Of a stretch of 32,137 nt of DNA, positions 1-10,194 are shown piece after piece (the first letter of the stretch is position 1; the number at the start of each line of letters is the position of its first letter). The stretch is taken from contig JABWBG010000051.1 of assembly GCA_013360575.1 (NCBI GenBank), positions 1 to 32,137 on the forward strand. The letters run 5' to 3'. The translations under genes and the position numbers were made by a program. The DNA is from Caldilineales bacterium (lineage in GTDB: Bacteria; Chloroflexota; Anaerolineae; J102). The notes beneath the pieces are model-generated. The model did no database searches. It saw only the letters and a list, made by a program, of their open reading frames with translations, and was not told where the DNA came from.

Positions 1-1
1 T

Positions 2-1681
2 CCGCCGCCGGTGGAGCCGCCGCCGCCGACAGAGTTGCCTCCGACGTCCTCTCCCCCGCCCGTCGCGGCCGCCGCCCGCAACAAACGCCTGGGCCTCCTC
101 GCCGCCGGCCTCCTCCTGGGCGCGCTCGCGCTCTTCATCGGCCTCAATCTGCTCTCCAATGCCACCGAAAAGGCCACGAAGGCCGCCGTGGCCACCGCCA
201 ACGCCGCGGCCACAGCCACGGCCCAGGCCATCGCCGATGCGCTGTTGACGCCGCCCGGCTTCCCTCCTGATCCGGGCAAGGGCGGCGGCGAACTCCCACC
301 CGACCCCGGCCAGACCAACGTGGGCCAGACCGGCGTCGAGCAGACGCCCTTCCCCATCATCACGCTGCCGCCGGAGCTGGAACTGCCCACCCTCGCCCCC
401 ACCGCCACGCCCACACCCTCTCCCACGCCCGACGCCGTGGCCGCGGCCCGCGCCGGGTTGAGCGGTTACCTCCTCTTCACCCGCAACGTCGGCGGCGACC
501 CCAACACCAACGAGATCATGCGCTACGATCTGGCCGGCGGCGGATTGGTGGCGCTGACCGCCAACAGCGCCGACGACCACATCGCCCGCTGGTCGCCCGA
601 CGGCAGCCAGATCGCCTTCACCTCCAACCGCGGCGGCGGCTATGACATCTGGCTGATGGATGCCAACGGCGACAACGCCCGCCGCCTGATCGGCACCGGC
701 GGCTGGGACGAGTACGCGGCCTGGGCGCCCGGCTGGCTGGCCGGCGAGGATGGCCCCATCGCCTTCATCACCACCGCGGACAACAGCTCCGAGCTGCACG
801 TGTACGCGGGGGGACGGGTCTTCCGTCTCAGCAACCATCCTGGCCGGGATGAATGGCCCAGTTGGTGGGCAGAGGGCGCGGTCATTGCCTACGGCAGCGA
901 GCGCAACGGCGATATGGACATCTATCTGATGCCGGTGGAGCCGGCCGCGCAGCAGCTCGCGCAGGCCTACAGGGTGCGCTCGCCCACGCCCTTTGTGGTC
1001 AGCGACGCGGACGAGAACGAGCCGGCGTGGTCGCCGCGCGGCCATGAACTGGTGTTCGTGCAGCGCAGCCGCGGCAGCGACGCTTACGGGCAGTTGATTC
1101 TGGTGGACAGCGCCGGCAGCAACTCGCGCCATCTCAGCGAAGCCTTCGCCGCCAACCCCGCCTGGTCGCCCGATGGCGAATGGATCGTGTACAGCCGCGG
1201 GATCGATGTGAATGGCGATTCCCGGTTCGATGCCAAAGATGGCAGCGATATCTGGGCCGTGCGGGTGGAAGATGGCCTGCACATCCCCCTGATCGAGGGG
1301 GAAAGCAACGACGGCGCGCCCCATTGGGCCGCGACCATCCCCGAATCGGCCAGCCAGAGCAGCCTGCGGGCCTTGATCACCGGCATCGTCGGCGAAGACA
1401 ACCACTACGCGGTTGCATTCGAGACCTTCGGCTTCACGCCGGTGGTGCCGGGCCAGCACCTGCACTTCTTCTGGAACACGGTCACGCCTGCCAACGCCGG
1501 GGTGCCGGGGCTTGGCCCCTTCCAGATGTACCCGATCGAGGCGGGGGGCAGCGGCGCCAGCCCCTTCACCCTGTTCAAGATCAGCGATCGCCCGGCCCAG
1601 GCCACGCAGATCTGCGTCCTGGTTGCCAACGCCGACCACACAGTGCAAGCCAATTCGGGCAATTGTTTCCCGCTGCCCTGA
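2..1681 (+). CDS. PD40/TolB-like propeller membrane protein, 5'-truncated (probable C-terminal part of a Ser/Thr kinase)
   Basis: The frame is open to the window edge; a GTG at 11 is available but probably internal. Numbered from that GTG, the visible part begins with a Pro-rich stretch and one membrane helix (about residues 25-49), then an Ala/Thr/Pro-rich linker. Next come PD40/TolB-type repeats (about 150-440) with motifs such as ARWSPDGSQIAFTSNRGG and DIWLMDANGD. The last ~105 residues form a separate extracytoplasmic domain containing GQHLHFFWNTV. Proline linker, helix and outside propeller is the same arrangement that follows the kinase domain in the next gene, so I infer that a kinase domain lies upstream of the window. 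The alternative is a free-standing membrane-anchored propeller protein. The propeller assignment is strong; the kinase inference is moderate. The next gene starts 33 bases downstream and is probably co-transcribed. Confidence 0.8.
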   Translation, partial: PPPVEPPPPTELPPTSSPPPVAAAARNKRLGLLAAGLLLGALALFIGLNLLSNATEKATKAAVATANAAATATAQAIADALLTPPGFPPDPGKGGGELPPDPGQTNVGQTGVEQTPFPIITLPPELELPTLAPTATPTPSPTPDAVAAARAGLSGYLLFTRNVGGDPNTNEIMRYDLAGGGLVALTANSADDHIARWSPDGSQIAFTSNRGGGYDIWLMDANGDNARRLIGTGGWDEYAAWAPGWLAGEDGPIAFITTADNSSELHVYAGGRVFRLSNHPGRDEWPSWWAEGAVIAYGSERNGDMDIYLMPVEPAAQQLAQAYRVRSPTPFVVSDADENEPAWSPRGHELVFVQRSRGSDAYGQLILVDSAGSNSRHLSEAFAANPAWSPDGEWIVYSRGIDVNGDSRFDAKDGSDIWAVRVEDGLHIPLIEGESNDGAPHWAATIPESASQSSLRALITGIVGEDNHYAVAFETFGFTPVVPGQHLHFFWNTVTPANAGVPGLGPFQMYPIEAGGSGASPFTLFKISDRPAQATQICVLVANADHTVQANSGNCFPLP

Positions 1682-1714
1682 GCGGCGGCCAGTTCTCACA
1701 CCCAACTGCTTGCC

Positions 1715-3568
1715 ATGAACGCACCCCCGTCCACCCACTTCGGCAAATACGAGATCCTGGGCGAGTTGGGCCGGGGCGGGTTCGCCACGGTCTACCGCGC
1801 TCGCGACGCCACGCTCGACCGGGAAGTGGCGCTGAAGGTGCTGGCGCCGCATCTGCTGTGGGAACCTTCGTTCAGCGAGCGCTTTTTGCAGGAGGCGCGG
1901 CTGGCCGCCAGCCTGGCCCACCCTGCCATCCTCACCATCTACGAGGTGGGCGAGCAAGAGAGCCAGATGTACATGGCCGCCGAGTTATGGGAAGGCGGCT
2001 CGCTGCGCGATCTGTTGCAGCATGCCGGCCCCTTGCCCCCGCCGCAAGCCCTGGATATCCTGCGCCAGGTCGCCCGCGGGCTGGATTTCGCGCACCGCCG
2101 CGGCCTGGTGCACCGCGATGTCAAGCCAGGCAACATCCTGCTGCGCGCCCTGCCAGAGGGGGATGCGGAGGGCGTGCAGGCGGTGCTGGCCGATTTCGGC
2201 CTGGTCAAGGCCCTCAGCCACAACACCGCCCTGACCACAACCGGTGCCCTGCTGGGCACCGCCGAATATATGGCCCCGGAACAGATCGAGCCGGAACTGG
2301 CCGATTTAGGCCCGCACACCGACATCTACGCCCTGGGCGTGGTGGCCTATCAGATGCTGACCGGCGTCGTGCCCTTTGCCGGCACCACCACGCAGGTGAC
2401 GCACGCGCACGTGCACAAGCCGCCGCAGCCGCCGCATCAGCGCCGCGCGGATCTGCCCGCGGCAGCCTCGGACGCGATCTTGCAGGCGCTGGCCAAAAAC
2501 CCACAGGCCCGCTTTGGCACGGCCACGGCCTTCATCCAGGCTCTGGCCGCGGGCTTCGCGCCTCTGCCTGAAACGGTCAAGCCCCCGCCGGCAAAAGGGG
2601 CGCCGGCAGAACTGCTGCCGCCTGCCGCGCCCACGCGGGACAGGCAGGAGCGGCGTTTCACGCTGCCCCCTCTGAAGCTGCCCCGCCCGCGCACCCTCGC
2701 GCTGCTCCTGCTGGTGCTGGCGGTGATCGGGGCCGCGGGTTGGCTGGCCTGGGGAGGCTGGCAGCGTCTTTTCTCCCCGCCGATGGCCGCCATCTATTTC
2801 ACATCCACCCGCGAGGGCAAACGGGGCATCTATCGTATCGATGCCAGCGGCGCGGTGGTGCTCGTCTTGCAGAGCGCCAGCACGGTGGAGGAGTGGCTGC
2901 CCACGCTGGAAGCGCCCCGCGGCGCCCTCTATTTCAACAGCAATCGCACCGGAACGAGCGAGATCTTCACCCTGGAACAGGGGGGATCGCTGCTGCAAGT
3001 CACCCAGACCCCCAACGGGCGGAGCAGCACCGGGCCGGTGCACGGGCCCAACGGCGATCTCTATTTCACTTCCAACCGCAGTGGCCGCTACGAAGTCTAT
3101 CATCTCTCTGTCCAGGGCGAGACCGTGGCGGTGACGAAAACCACCCCGCGCGGCCACAGCCGCAACCCCGCGCTTGCGCCCGATGGCTCTCTCTTTTTCG
3201 ATTCCACCCGCGAGGGGCCCCGCGAAATCTATCGTCTGGACACGGCGGGCGTGGTGCATCGCATCACCCACAGTCCGACCAGCGCCGGCAGCTACGAGCC
3301 GGCGTTCAGCGCCGCCGGTGTGCTCTATTTCACCTCCGACCGCTCCGGCAAACGGGAGATCTACCGTCTGGCTGGGGGCGAGGCGCAGGCGATGACCGAA
3401 ACGAAAGGCCAGGGGGAGAGCTGGTCACCGGTTGCGGCCAGTGACGGCGCCATCTATTTCACTTCCACCCGCACCGGCAAGCGCGAGGTGTTCCGCCTGG
3501 AGGCCCAGGGCAGGATCACGCAAATCACCAACACGCCGGGCGCGGGCGAGAGTTTTCTGGGAGGGTGA
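1715..3568 (+). CDS. PknB-like Ser/Thr protein kinase with six-repeat propeller sensor
   Basis: A 617-residue transmembrane Ser/Thr kinase. The kinase domain covers about residues 12-285: glycine loop GRGGFATV (20-26), Lys41 in ALK, helix-C Glu60, catalytic HRDVKPGN (Asp135), DFG 160-162 and APE 187-189, so all catalytic residues are present. A Pro-rich juxtamembrane segment leads to one helix (about 325-348). The outside part holds six repeats of the type IYFTSTREGKREIYRL, as expected for a small six-bladed propeller. The start ATG leaves only ~11 residues before the kinase domain, usual for the family. It lies between two related membrane proteins, with the next gene 3 bases downstream. Ligand and substrates cannot be read from the sequence. 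Its 5' end shares a 66-base exact match with the next kinase. Confidence 0.93.
   Translation: MNAPPSTHFGKYEILGELGRGGFATVYRARDATLDREVALKVLAPHLLWEPSFSERFLQEARLAASLAHPAILTIYEVGEQESQMYMAAELWEGGSLRDLLQHAGPLPPPQALDILRQVARGLDFAHRRGLVHRDVKPGNILLRALPEGDAEGVQAVLADFGLVKALSHNTALTTTGALLGTAEYMAPEQIEPELADLGPHTDIYALGVVAYQMLTGVVPFAGTTTQVTHAHVHKPPQPPHQRRADLPAAASDAILQALAKNPQARFGTATAFIQALAAGFAPLPETVKPPPAKGAPAELLPPAAPTRDRQERRFTLPPLKLPRPRTLALLLLVLAVIGAAGWLAWGGWQRLFSPPMAAIYFTSTREGKRGIYRIDASGAVVLVLQSASTVEEWLPTLEAPRGALYFNSNRTGTSEIFTLEQGGSLLQVTQTPNGRSSTGPVHGPNGDLYFTSNRSGRYEVYHLSVQGETVAVTKTTPRGHSRNPALAPDGSLFFDSTREGPREIYRLDTAGVVHRITHSPTSAGSYEPAFSAAGVLYFTSDRSGKREIYRLAGGEAQAMTETKGQGESWSPVAASDGAIYFTSTRTGKREVFRLEAQGRITQITNTPGAGESFLGG
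1742..1807 (+). repeat. 66-bp exact repeat, copy 1 (kinase glycine-loop segment)
   Basis: Bases 1742-1807 are identical to 3596-3661. Both encode the glycine-rich loop region of the two adjacent kinases, including synonymous positions, while the flanking codons diverge. This looks like recent duplication or gene conversion confined to this segment. Confidence 0.95.
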
Positions 3569-3571
3569 GCG

Positions 3572-5653
3572 ATGCACACAGCGCCCAAGCAGTTTGGCAA
3601 ATACGAGATCCTGGGCGAGTTGGGCCGGGGCGGGTTCGCCACGGTCTACCGCGCTCGCGACACGCGGCTGGGCCGCCAGACCGCGCTGAAGATCCTGGAT
3701 CCGGCCCGGAGTTGGGAGTCTGATTTCGCCGCCCGCTTTCTGCAGGAAGCCCAGGCCGCCGCCCAGCTCAAACACCCCCACATCATCACCATCTACGAGA
3801 TCGATGAGGTGGAGGGGCAACTGTTCATCGCCATGGAGTTGATCGAGGGTGGCAGCCTGCGCGACTATCTGCAAGCGGGGACGAGTGCGCTGGATGTGGG
3901 GGAAACGAGGGCCCTGCTGGCCCCGGTGGCCGCGGCCCTGGATCACGCGCATGCCCACGGCATGGTGCACCGCGACGTCAAGCCCGCCAACATCCTCCTC
4001 GACAGGATGAACGATGGTTCGGTGCGGGCGGTGCTCAGCGATTTTGGCATGGTGAAGGCGCTGGCGCAGAGCACGGAACTGACGCAATCGGGCGCCATCC
4101 TGGGCACGGTGGAATACATGGCGCCGGAGCAGGGAGACACGGCCCGCGCGCACGAGATCGGCCCCGCCGCCGACATCTACGCCCTGGGCGTGACCGCTTA
4201 TCACCTGCTCACCGGGCAGGTGCCCTTCACTGGCAGCACGGTGCAGGTGCTGATGGCCCACGCCAGCAAGCCGCCGCAGCCGCCGCATGAATTGCGCGCC
4301 GACCTGCCCCCTGCTGTCTCCGAAGCTATCTTGTGCGCGCTGGCCAAGCAACCGGGCGAGCGATTTCCTACGGCCCGCGCCTTTGTGCAGGCCCTGGCTG
4401 CGGCAGAGCCGCCTCCGCCCGAACCGGCCAAGCCACTGCCGGCAGAACCACTGCCGCTGCCGCTCGCGCCGGCCAAGCGCGAGCGCGGCCCCCTGCCCAT
4501 CGCCGCGGTGATCGTGGTAGTGCTGGTCGCCAGCATCTTGTGGGGGGCGCGGGCTATTGTGCTGCGCCGGCAACTGCCGACCTCGCGGGCCACGATCACG
4601 CCTGTTGCAATCGACTGCGACGCCATGGTCGCCACAGTCAGCGCCCTGAGCAACCAGAACAACTGCGAAAGCGCGGTGGCCGGCGCCGATGCGGCCATCG
4701 CCGCCGGCTGCCAGGATCGCTCGCTGTGGGAGAACCGGGCGATCTGCTACACCATGCTGGGGAAGGTGGATGCGGCGCTGGCCGATTTCGCCACAGCCCT
4801 GGATATGAACCCCGGCGACGCCTGGACCTATATCAACCGATCGTATGCGTACGAGAAGCAGGGGCGGCTGCCAGAAGCGCTGGCCGACCTGACCCAGGCG
4901 ATCACGCTGCAACCGGGCAACGCCGGCTTCTATTTCACCCGCGCTCACATCTACAAGCAACTGGCGCAGTTGAAAGATGCGCTGGCCGACCTGACCGCAG
5001 CCATCGACCTGGAGCCGGCCAACGCCGAGTACTACCTCAACCGCGGGGATCTGTATGAGAGGCTGGGCGAGTTGCCGGCAGCCGCGGCAGATTTCGAGCG
5101 GTTCGTGGCCCTGACCGCGGGCGACGACGCCTGGACGGACTATCGCGCGGCCCGCCAACAGTGGTTGCAGAGCTATCAGGCCGGTTTGGCGACGCTCATG
5201 CCGGCGACCACCGCCACGCCCATCAGCACGAGCACAGCGATTCCGCCCACGGCCACGCCCGCGCAGCCGGCGGCCCGGGTCAACAGCGTCGCCAACGTGC
5301 GCAGCGGCCCCGGCACGCAGTACGATCGCATCGGTGTGGCTGCCGCCGGCCAACGGTTCGATATCACGGGCAAGAACGGGGCGGAAACATGGTGGCAGAT
5401 CGATTTCAATGGCCGCGCGGGCTGGCTTTTCGCGGATCTGGTCAGCGCCGCGGGAGATTTGGGCCGCGTGTCTGTGGCGCCCGCGCCGCCCACACCCACG
5501 CGCGTCCCACCCACCGCCACGCCCATCCCGCCCACACCCACGCCTATCCCACCCACACCCGTTCCCCCCACCGCTACGACCGTTCCCCCCACGTCTGCGC
5601 CGCCCACCCCCACACCCGTCCCGCCGGCGACGCCCACCGCCGCGCCGCCCTAA
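3572..5653 (+). CDS. PknB-like Ser/Thr protein kinase with TPR and SH3 domains
   Basis: A 693-residue kinase with a different sensor from its neighbour. The kinase domain (about 11-280) has the glycine loop GRGGFATV (19-25), Lys40, HRDVKPAN (Asp135), DFG from Asp157 and EYMAPEQ. A Pro-rich linker precedes one membrane helix (about 308-330). Outside are three to four TPR-like repeats (about 350-520, for example NRGDLYERLGELPAAAADFE), then a bacterial SH3 domain (about 565-628, with NVRSGPGTQYDRIG and GWLFADLV). The C-terminus is a Pro/Thr tail of PPTATP type that may span the cell wall. SH3_3 domains often bind peptidoglycan, so wall-stress sensing is plausible but inferred. The ATG lies 3 bases after the previous stop (TGAGCGATG), implying translational coupling. 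Confidence 0.93.
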   Translation: MHTAPKQFGKYEILGELGRGGFATVYRARDTRLGRQTALKILDPARSWESDFAARFLQEAQAAAQLKHPHIITIYEIDEVEGQLFIAMELIEGGSLRDYLQAGTSALDVGETRALLAPVAAALDHAHAHGMVHRDVKPANILLDRMNDGSVRAVLSDFGMVKALAQSTELTQSGAILGTVEYMAPEQGDTARAHEIGPAADIYALGVTAYHLLTGQVPFTGSTVQVLMAHASKPPQPPHELRADLPPAVSEAILCALAKQPGERFPTARAFVQALAAAEPPPPEPAKPLPAEPLPLPLAPAKRERGPLPIAAVIVVVLVASILWGARAIVLRRQLPTSRATITPVAIDCDAMVATVSALSNQNNCESAVAGADAAIAAGCQDRSLWENRAICYTMLGKVDAALADFATALDMNPGDAWTYINRSYAYEKQGRLPEALADLTQAITLQPGNAGFYFTRAHIYKQLAQLKDALADLTAAIDLEPANAEYYLNRGDLYERLGELPAAAADFERFVALTAGDDAWTDYRAARQQWLQSYQAGLATLMPATTATPISTSTAIPPTATPAQPAARVNSVANVRSGPGTQYDRIGVAAAGQRFDITGKNGAETWWQIDFNGRAGWLFADLVSAAGDLGRVSVAPAPPTPTRVPPTATPIPPTPTPIPPTPVPPTATTVPPTSAPPTPTPVPPATPTAAPP
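3596..3661 (+). repeat. 66-bp exact repeat, copy 2 (kinase glycine-loop segment)
   Basis: Identical to 1742-1807 in the upstream kinase gene. The rest of the two kinase domains is similar but clearly diverged at the DNA level. Confidence 0.95.
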
Positions 5654-5684
5654 ACCGCAGTCCTCAGGGAGTAGTGACCCCGTG

Positions 5685-8207
5685 ATGGTGACCGTTCGCA
5701 AAAGCCTGCTGCTGGCGACCACAGCCTGTCTGGTCGTGATGCTGGCGCTGGTTGCGCGGGCGCAGGAGGATCCTTGGTGGCCGGGCCAGCAGGGGTTGTA
5801 CGGGGGAGATGTTGCCGCCCTAGTCTTCTCACCCAATTTCATCGCAGATGAGCTGGTCTTCGCCGGCACGAGGGGGGCCGGCGTGTTCCGTTCCAGCGAT
5901 GGCGGCCTCACCTGGCAGCCCGCCAGCAGCGGATTGGATTCGCGCACCATCTTCGCGTTGGCCATTTCGCCCGCATTTGCGTCGGATCAGACTATGTACG
6001 CCGGCACCGATTCGGTTGTGTTCAAAACCAGCGATGGCGGCCTCAGCTGGCAGAAAAGCGGGAATGGCATTGATGATTTTTACATCCGTGCGCTGGCCCT
6101 CGCCGGCGATTACGCCGCCAGCGGCATCCTCTACGCCGGCACTGGCGTAGGCGTGTTTCGCTCCACCGATGGCGGCAAATTCTGGCAAGCGCGCAACGCC
6201 GGACTGACCAATACCGATGTAAAAGCCCTGGTCGCCGCAACAGCCGAGAACCTGGATTGGGTCTTCGCCGGCACTGATCAGGGCGTTTTCAGATCTGATG
6301 ATCGCGGAAACGGTTGGACGGCAAGTTGGACCGGCATCACCGATCCCGAAATCACCGCCCTCGCCGTCTCGCCCGCTTTCGAGAGCGATCGCACCCTGTT
6401 CGCGGCCACAGAAAACGGTGGTGTGTTTCGATCGACGAATGGCGGAACCACATGGACACGCGCCAGCCAGGGGCTGGCCTCGTTACAAACATCGGTGTTG
6501 GCCCTGTCGCCGAATTTCGCTGCCGACCAAACCCTGTTCGCCGGCCTGGCCTGGGACGGCATCTCCAAATCGATCGACGCCGGAAACACCTGGCAATCGG
6601 TGCGCAACGGCCTGGCCAGTTGGAACAGCCTGGCGCTGGCCCCGGCCCCAACGTATGCCGAGGATGGCACGATCCTGGCCGGGTTAGGGCTGAATGGCGG
6701 AGTGAGCATGTCGACCGACGGTGGACAAAACTGGAGCAGCAAGAACACAGGCATCACCAATCTGCGGGTGAATGCAATCAGCGTGCCCCCACCACCGCAT
6801 CAACTTCCCACCCTGTTCATCGCCGCCGGCGGCGGGCGTCTTTTCCGTTCCGACAACCGCGGCGCCAGTTGGATACCGTCGCACACGGGCATCGGCGAAC
6901 GCACGCTGACCGATGTCGAAGTCTCGCCTGATTTCGCCGCCGACAACACCCTCTTCGCTGCCGGCAGCCTGGCGGGCGTTCATCGCAGCAGCGATGGCGG
7001 CCAGACCTGGACGCGTACCGGGGCCGGGCCGGTCGATGTGGCAACCGTGGCCCTCTCGCCCGCGTTCGCCAGCGACAACACCTTGTTTGCAGCCTCGAAC
7101 TTCCGCGGCGTTTATCGATCCGAGGACCGTGGCGCAAGCTGGCTGGGGATCAGCAATGGCCTGGGCGACCAGCGGGCGCTGATCCTGGCCCTGACGCCGA
7201 ACTATGCCAGCAGCGCCACGCTTTTCCTGGGCACGGATCGGGACGGCGTTTTCAAATCGACCAACCGCGGCGATTCCTGGATCGCCATCAACACCGGGCT
7301 GGGCACGGGCGAGGTGATGGCCGTGGCCGTGTCCCCGGCCTACGCCAGCGACGCCACCCTTTTTGCGGCCGTGTATAGCGATGGTCTGCATCGTTCGAGC
7401 GATGGCGGGGCCACTTGGGCGTTCATCGGGTGGGAATTGCCCACTATCATCATCCACGACGTGGCGCTCTCGCCCCACTATCCGCTCATACCTGGCATCT
7501 ATGTGGCCACGCAATGGGCAGGTGTGTATGAATCCACGGATGACGGCGTCACCTGGCGGGCGATCAACGAGGGGCTGCCCACCTCCGATGTCCGTTCTCT
7601 GGCCATCGACGCCTCTGGCGAATGGCTGTTCGCCGGAACATCTGACAATGGCCTCTGGTATCGCCCCCTGGCGGCAGGGACGATCAAGACAGTGTGGTTG
7701 CCGATGGTGGCGCTGCCGCAACCCTCGCCCACACCCACGGCCAGCCCCACCGCCACCCTCACCCCTACCCGCACACCGACCTCCACCCGCACGCCCACAC
7801 CCAGCCCCAGCCCCACAGCCACGGCCACGCCCACCCCCTTCTTCGAAGGCCCCTTCGAGCAGGAGCCGAACAACAGCTTTGCCAGCGCCAACGGCTGGCT
7901 GCGACTGGGCCGAAATTACTTCGGTTTCGCCAACGACCATGCCGACTGGTTCAGCATCCGCGCCAATAGCGCCGGCCAACTCGCCGTGTTGCTTTCCAAT
8001 CACAGCGGCGTCGATGTGGCCATCACTCTCTACGATGCCGGCCTGAACCTGGTGCAGCACGTAGCCCAGGCCGGCCCCGCCCCGACCACCCTACAACTCA
8101 ACGCCGACCTGCCCGCGGGCGGCGTCTACGGCGTGCGCATCATCTCTGCCGGCAACTTCAACAGCAACACCCCCTACACGTTGCACCTCACCTTTCTCGC
8201 GGATTGA
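5685..8207 (+). CDS. Secreted BNR/YCF48-like multi-repeat protein with C-terminal PPC domain
   Basis: A protein of 840 residues from the ATG at 5685; an adjacent GTG at 5682 is possible. AGGGAG at 5666-5671 serves as a ribosome site. The frame extends upstream into the previous gene, but the signal-like segment [20 protein letters not shown] fits this start. It holds thirteen full repeats plus a half repeat of ~45 residues of the type [15 protein letters not shown]...[12 protein letters not shown], the BNR/sortilin/YCF48-like propeller pattern (about residues 40-660). A Pro/Thr linker follows. The last ~120 residues (from about 720, starting [11 protein letters not shown]) match the bacterial pre-peptidase C-terminal (PPC) domain. 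No catalytic site is visible. Two stacked propellers acting as a surface binding scaffold are likely. The linker/PPC start is shared almost exactly with the next gene. Confidence 0.85.
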   Translation: MVTVRKSLLLATTACLVVMLALVARAQEDPWWPGQQGLYGGDVAALVFSPNFIADELVFAGTRGAGVFRSSDGGLTWQPASSGLDSRTIFALAISPAFASDQTMYAGTDSVVFKTSDGGLSWQKSGNGIDDFYIRALALAGDYAASGILYAGTGVGVFRSTDGGKFWQARNAGLTNTDVKALVAATAENLDWVFAGTDQGVFRSDDRGNGWTASWTGITDPEITALAVSPAFESDRTLFAATENGGVFRSTNGGTTWTRASQGLASLQTSVLALSPNFAADQTLFAGLAWDGISKSIDAGNTWQSVRNGLASWNSLALAPAPTYAEDGTILAGLGLNGGVSMSTDGGQNWSSKNTGITNLRVNAISVPPPPHQLPTLFIAAGGGRLFRSDNRGASWIPSHTGIGERTLTDVEVSPDFAADNTLFAAGSLAGVHRSSDGGQTWTRTGAGPVDVATVALSPAFASDNTLFAASNFRGVYRSEDRGASWLGISNGLGDQRALILALTPNYASSATLFLGTDRDGVFKSTNRGDSWIAINTGLGTGEVMAVAVSPAYASDATLFAAVYSDGLHRSSDGGATWAFIGWELPTIIIHDVALSPHYPLIPGIYVATQWAGVYESTDDGVTWRAINEGLPTSDVRSLAIDASGEWLFAGTSDNGLWYRPLAAGTIKTVWLPMVALPQPSPTPTASPTATLTPTRTPTSTRTPTPSPSPTATATPTPFFEGPFEQEPNNSFASANGWLRLGRNYFGFANDHADWFSIRANSAGQLAVLLSNHSGVDVAITLYDAGLNLVQHVAQAGPAPTTLQLNADLPAGGVYGVRIISAGNFNSNTPYTLHLTFLAD
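7806..7877 (+). repeat. 72-bp exact repeat, copy 1 (linker/PPC junction)
   Basis: Bases 7806-7877 are identical to 9800-9871. They encode the end of the Pro/Thr linker and the first residues of the PPC domain ([13 protein letters not shown]). Downstream the two PPC domains diverge. Confidence 0.95.
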
Positions 8208-8240
8208 AGGCTGCTGCCGTCAGAAAGCGAGGGCAGATAA

Positions 8241-8257
8241 AAGAAGTTCAGCTTCTT
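8241..8257. repeat. Small inverted repeat in the intergenic gap
   Basis: AAGAAG-TTCAG-CTTCTT is a perfect 6-bp inverted repeat in the 134-base gap between the propeller protein and the glycosidase gene. A related GGGGAAGTTGGCC follows directly. It may be a small dispersed palindrome or a weak hairpin; there is no T-tract. Confidence 0.4.
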
Positions 8258-8341
8258 GGGGAAGTTGGCCTCCTGAAGCAAGGTGTTATCTGGCACCCTC
8301 TGCATTTTTTGGGCAGTCCCCACCTAAGGATAGAATTCGCT

Positions 8342-10180
8342 ATGGATAATAGGTCTTTTCGCCTCTGGTTGTTCGCGACAGGAGTGATCGTGCTCACTAT
8401 CTCCTGGTTAAGCGTCCGGTTAACGTCGGCCACGCCGCCCGCAGCACTGTGGTCACTGAAACCAGATGCAGATATCCTGGCGCAACCCCCGATCCCAGAA
8501 AAGGGAGCGTATATCGGCGTCTATCTCGACGATGCTGCCGCACAAAACTGTAGGGCCATCCATGAGTTCACAGCACAAACGAGCAAGGCGCACGTCATCT
8601 ATTCCCGTTATATCCGCATCAATGATGGCGAAGGTTGGTGGGACGGTACGCCAACCAGCATTGCGGATTTCATGAGGTGTGTCAAGGATGCAGCGGGCGT
8701 TCCCGCTCTGATCCTAGAGTTTGCACGTCCATTGACAGTCAACGGGCTGCCTGAAGGAGATGCCAATTGGCTGAAGGAACTCATCGCCCCCGAAATCCGC
8801 GCGTTTGGCGAACCGATGTTCATCATTTTTGCACCCGAGATGAACCTTATCGAGAACAAAGGCCAAGGACATCTGACGCTAAGCACTTATCAGGCTGCCT
8901 ATCGCGCTGCATTCTGCCGTGTGAAGCAGATTCTTAGAGAAACCAACGCAGACAATACCGCACTTGTGTGGAGTCCGAATCAAAAATGGGCCAATCAAGA
9001 CCCTAACTGGGACTACGAATTTTTCTATCCAGGCGATGATTGTGTGGACTGGGTGGGACTTGATTATTATTTTCATAAGGACGATCCATGTGATGACTTT
9101 ATCATCCGAGCTGCTCTGAATAGCGACGAATTCAACAACTATTTCTATGAACGGTTCTCCGCGCCAACACCGCGCGCCATTTTCACGCCGGCGCGTACTG
9201 TAACGCCGCATGGCAAACCGATGATGATCTCCGAGACAGGCGCCTCTAATTGGAGTTCTTGTGGACAAAATTGGTACATCGATCGTTTACACAACCTCTA
9301 CGAATCGGGGCTCCCGGTCGCCATTGACAAAGAATTTCCCAATCTACACGCTATTGTCTGGTTCAACCAAGACAAGCTGCCAGATGAAAATCATCCCTGG
9401 GAGGAACCCTGGGCTATCAAAGATTACGATCATTATGCCACGGCCGTTGCACCTGCATACTTCATCGGCGCACCCATTCCTACTGCCACTCCCACCTCAA
9501 CCCCGACGCCAACTTCGACGCCTACAGCCACACCAACCCTGACTGCCACGCAAACGTTCTCGCCAACGCCCACGCCACCTTTGACGTCTACACCCACACC
9601 TACACTCACCCCAACGGCCACGCCCACATCTACGCCAACCACTACTCCCTCTCCTACTTCAAGTCCTACAAGCGTTGTGATACAGATCTACCTGCCATCG
9701 ATACATAGATTCCATCCCACACCAACCCGGACGCCAACACCCATCCCCACACCAACCCGCACACCCACGCCCAGCCCCACACCAACCCGCACACCCGCGC
9801 CCAGCCCCACAGCCACGGCCACGCCCACCCCCTTCTTCGAAGGCCCCTTCGAGCAGGAGCCGAACAACAGCACCGCCCAGGCCAATGGCCGGTTGCGATC
9901 GGGCCGCCATTACCAGGGCTATGCCAACGACCGTGAGGACTACTTCAGTTTCTGGCTGGCCGGACCCGGCCATGTCGCCATCGACATGACCGAACACAAT
10001 GGACTCGATCCGCAACTGCATCTCTACCACCAGAGCACGGCCAATCGCGTGGGCTTTGCCGGCGCCCCGCCCTTCCACATCGAAGACGACTATTCTGCGG
10101 GCTGGTATTTTATACGCGTGTACACTGCCGGCAACTATAATAGCATCGCGCCCTACAAACTCAAGGTTATCTATCCGTGA
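8342..10180 (+). CDS. GH26-like glycoside hydrolase with Pro/Thr linker and PPC domain
   Basis: A protein of 612 residues from the ATG at 8342, preceded by TAAGGAT at about 8325-8331. The frame runs on upstream, but the hydrophobic anchor [17 protein letters not shown] (about 7-25) follows this ATG. The catalytic domain (about 50-370) has the layout of clan GH-A family 26 (beta-mannanase-like): FIIFAPEMN with putative acid/base Glu166, and [10 protein letters not shown] with putative nucleophile Glu298. A long TPTPTSTPT-type linker (about 375-500) leads to a PPC domain starting [11 protein letters not shown]. The substrate is probably a beta-mannan or related polysaccharide, which is inference. 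The catalytic part is visibly richer in A+T than its neighbours, whereas the tail matches the preceding gene, suggesting a chimera of acquired catalytic domain and local tail. Confidence 0.8.
   Translation: MDNRSFRLWLFATGVIVLTISWLSVRLTSATPPAALWSLKPDADILAQPPIPEKGAYIGVYLDDAAAQNCRAIHEFTAQTSKAHVIYSRYIRINDGEGWWDGTPTSIADFMRCVKDAAGVPALILEFARPLTVNGLPEGDANWLKELIAPEIRAFGEPMFIIFAPEMNLIENKGQGHLTLSTYQAAYRAAFCRVKQILRETNADNTALVWSPNQKWANQDPNWDYEFFYPGDDCVDWVGLDYYFHKDDPCDDFIIRAALNSDEFNNYFYERFSAPTPRAIFTPARTVTPHGKPMMISETGASNWSSCGQNWYIDRLHNLYESGLPVAIDKEFPNLHAIVWFNQDKLPDENHPWEEPWAIKDYDHYATAVAPAYFIGAPIPTATPTSTPTPTSTPTATPTLTATQTFSPTPTPPLTSTPTPTLTPTATPTSTPTTTPSPTSSPTSVVIQIYLPSIHRFHPTPTRTPTPIPTPTRTPTPSPTPTRTPAPSPTATATPTPFFEGPFEQEPNNSTAQANGRLRSGRHYQGYANDREDYFSFWLAGPGHVAIDMTEHNGLDPQLHLYHQSTANRVGFAGAPPFHIEDDYSAGWYFIRVYTAGNYNSIAPYKLKVIYP
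9800..9871 (+). repeat. 72-bp exact repeat, copy 2 (linker/PPC junction)
   Basis: Identical to 7806-7877 of the preceding gene. It marks the likely recombination point that gave this hydrolase its C-terminal anchor module. Confidence 0.95.
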
Positions 10181-10194
10181 AAGCGGGTGGTTTT

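Noticed and set aside
3425-5965. 846-residue open frame on the - strand
   Set aside because: It lies opposite two well-supported kinase and propeller genes and has low-complexity Arg/Gly/His-rich composition. It is a by-product of GC-rich codon use.
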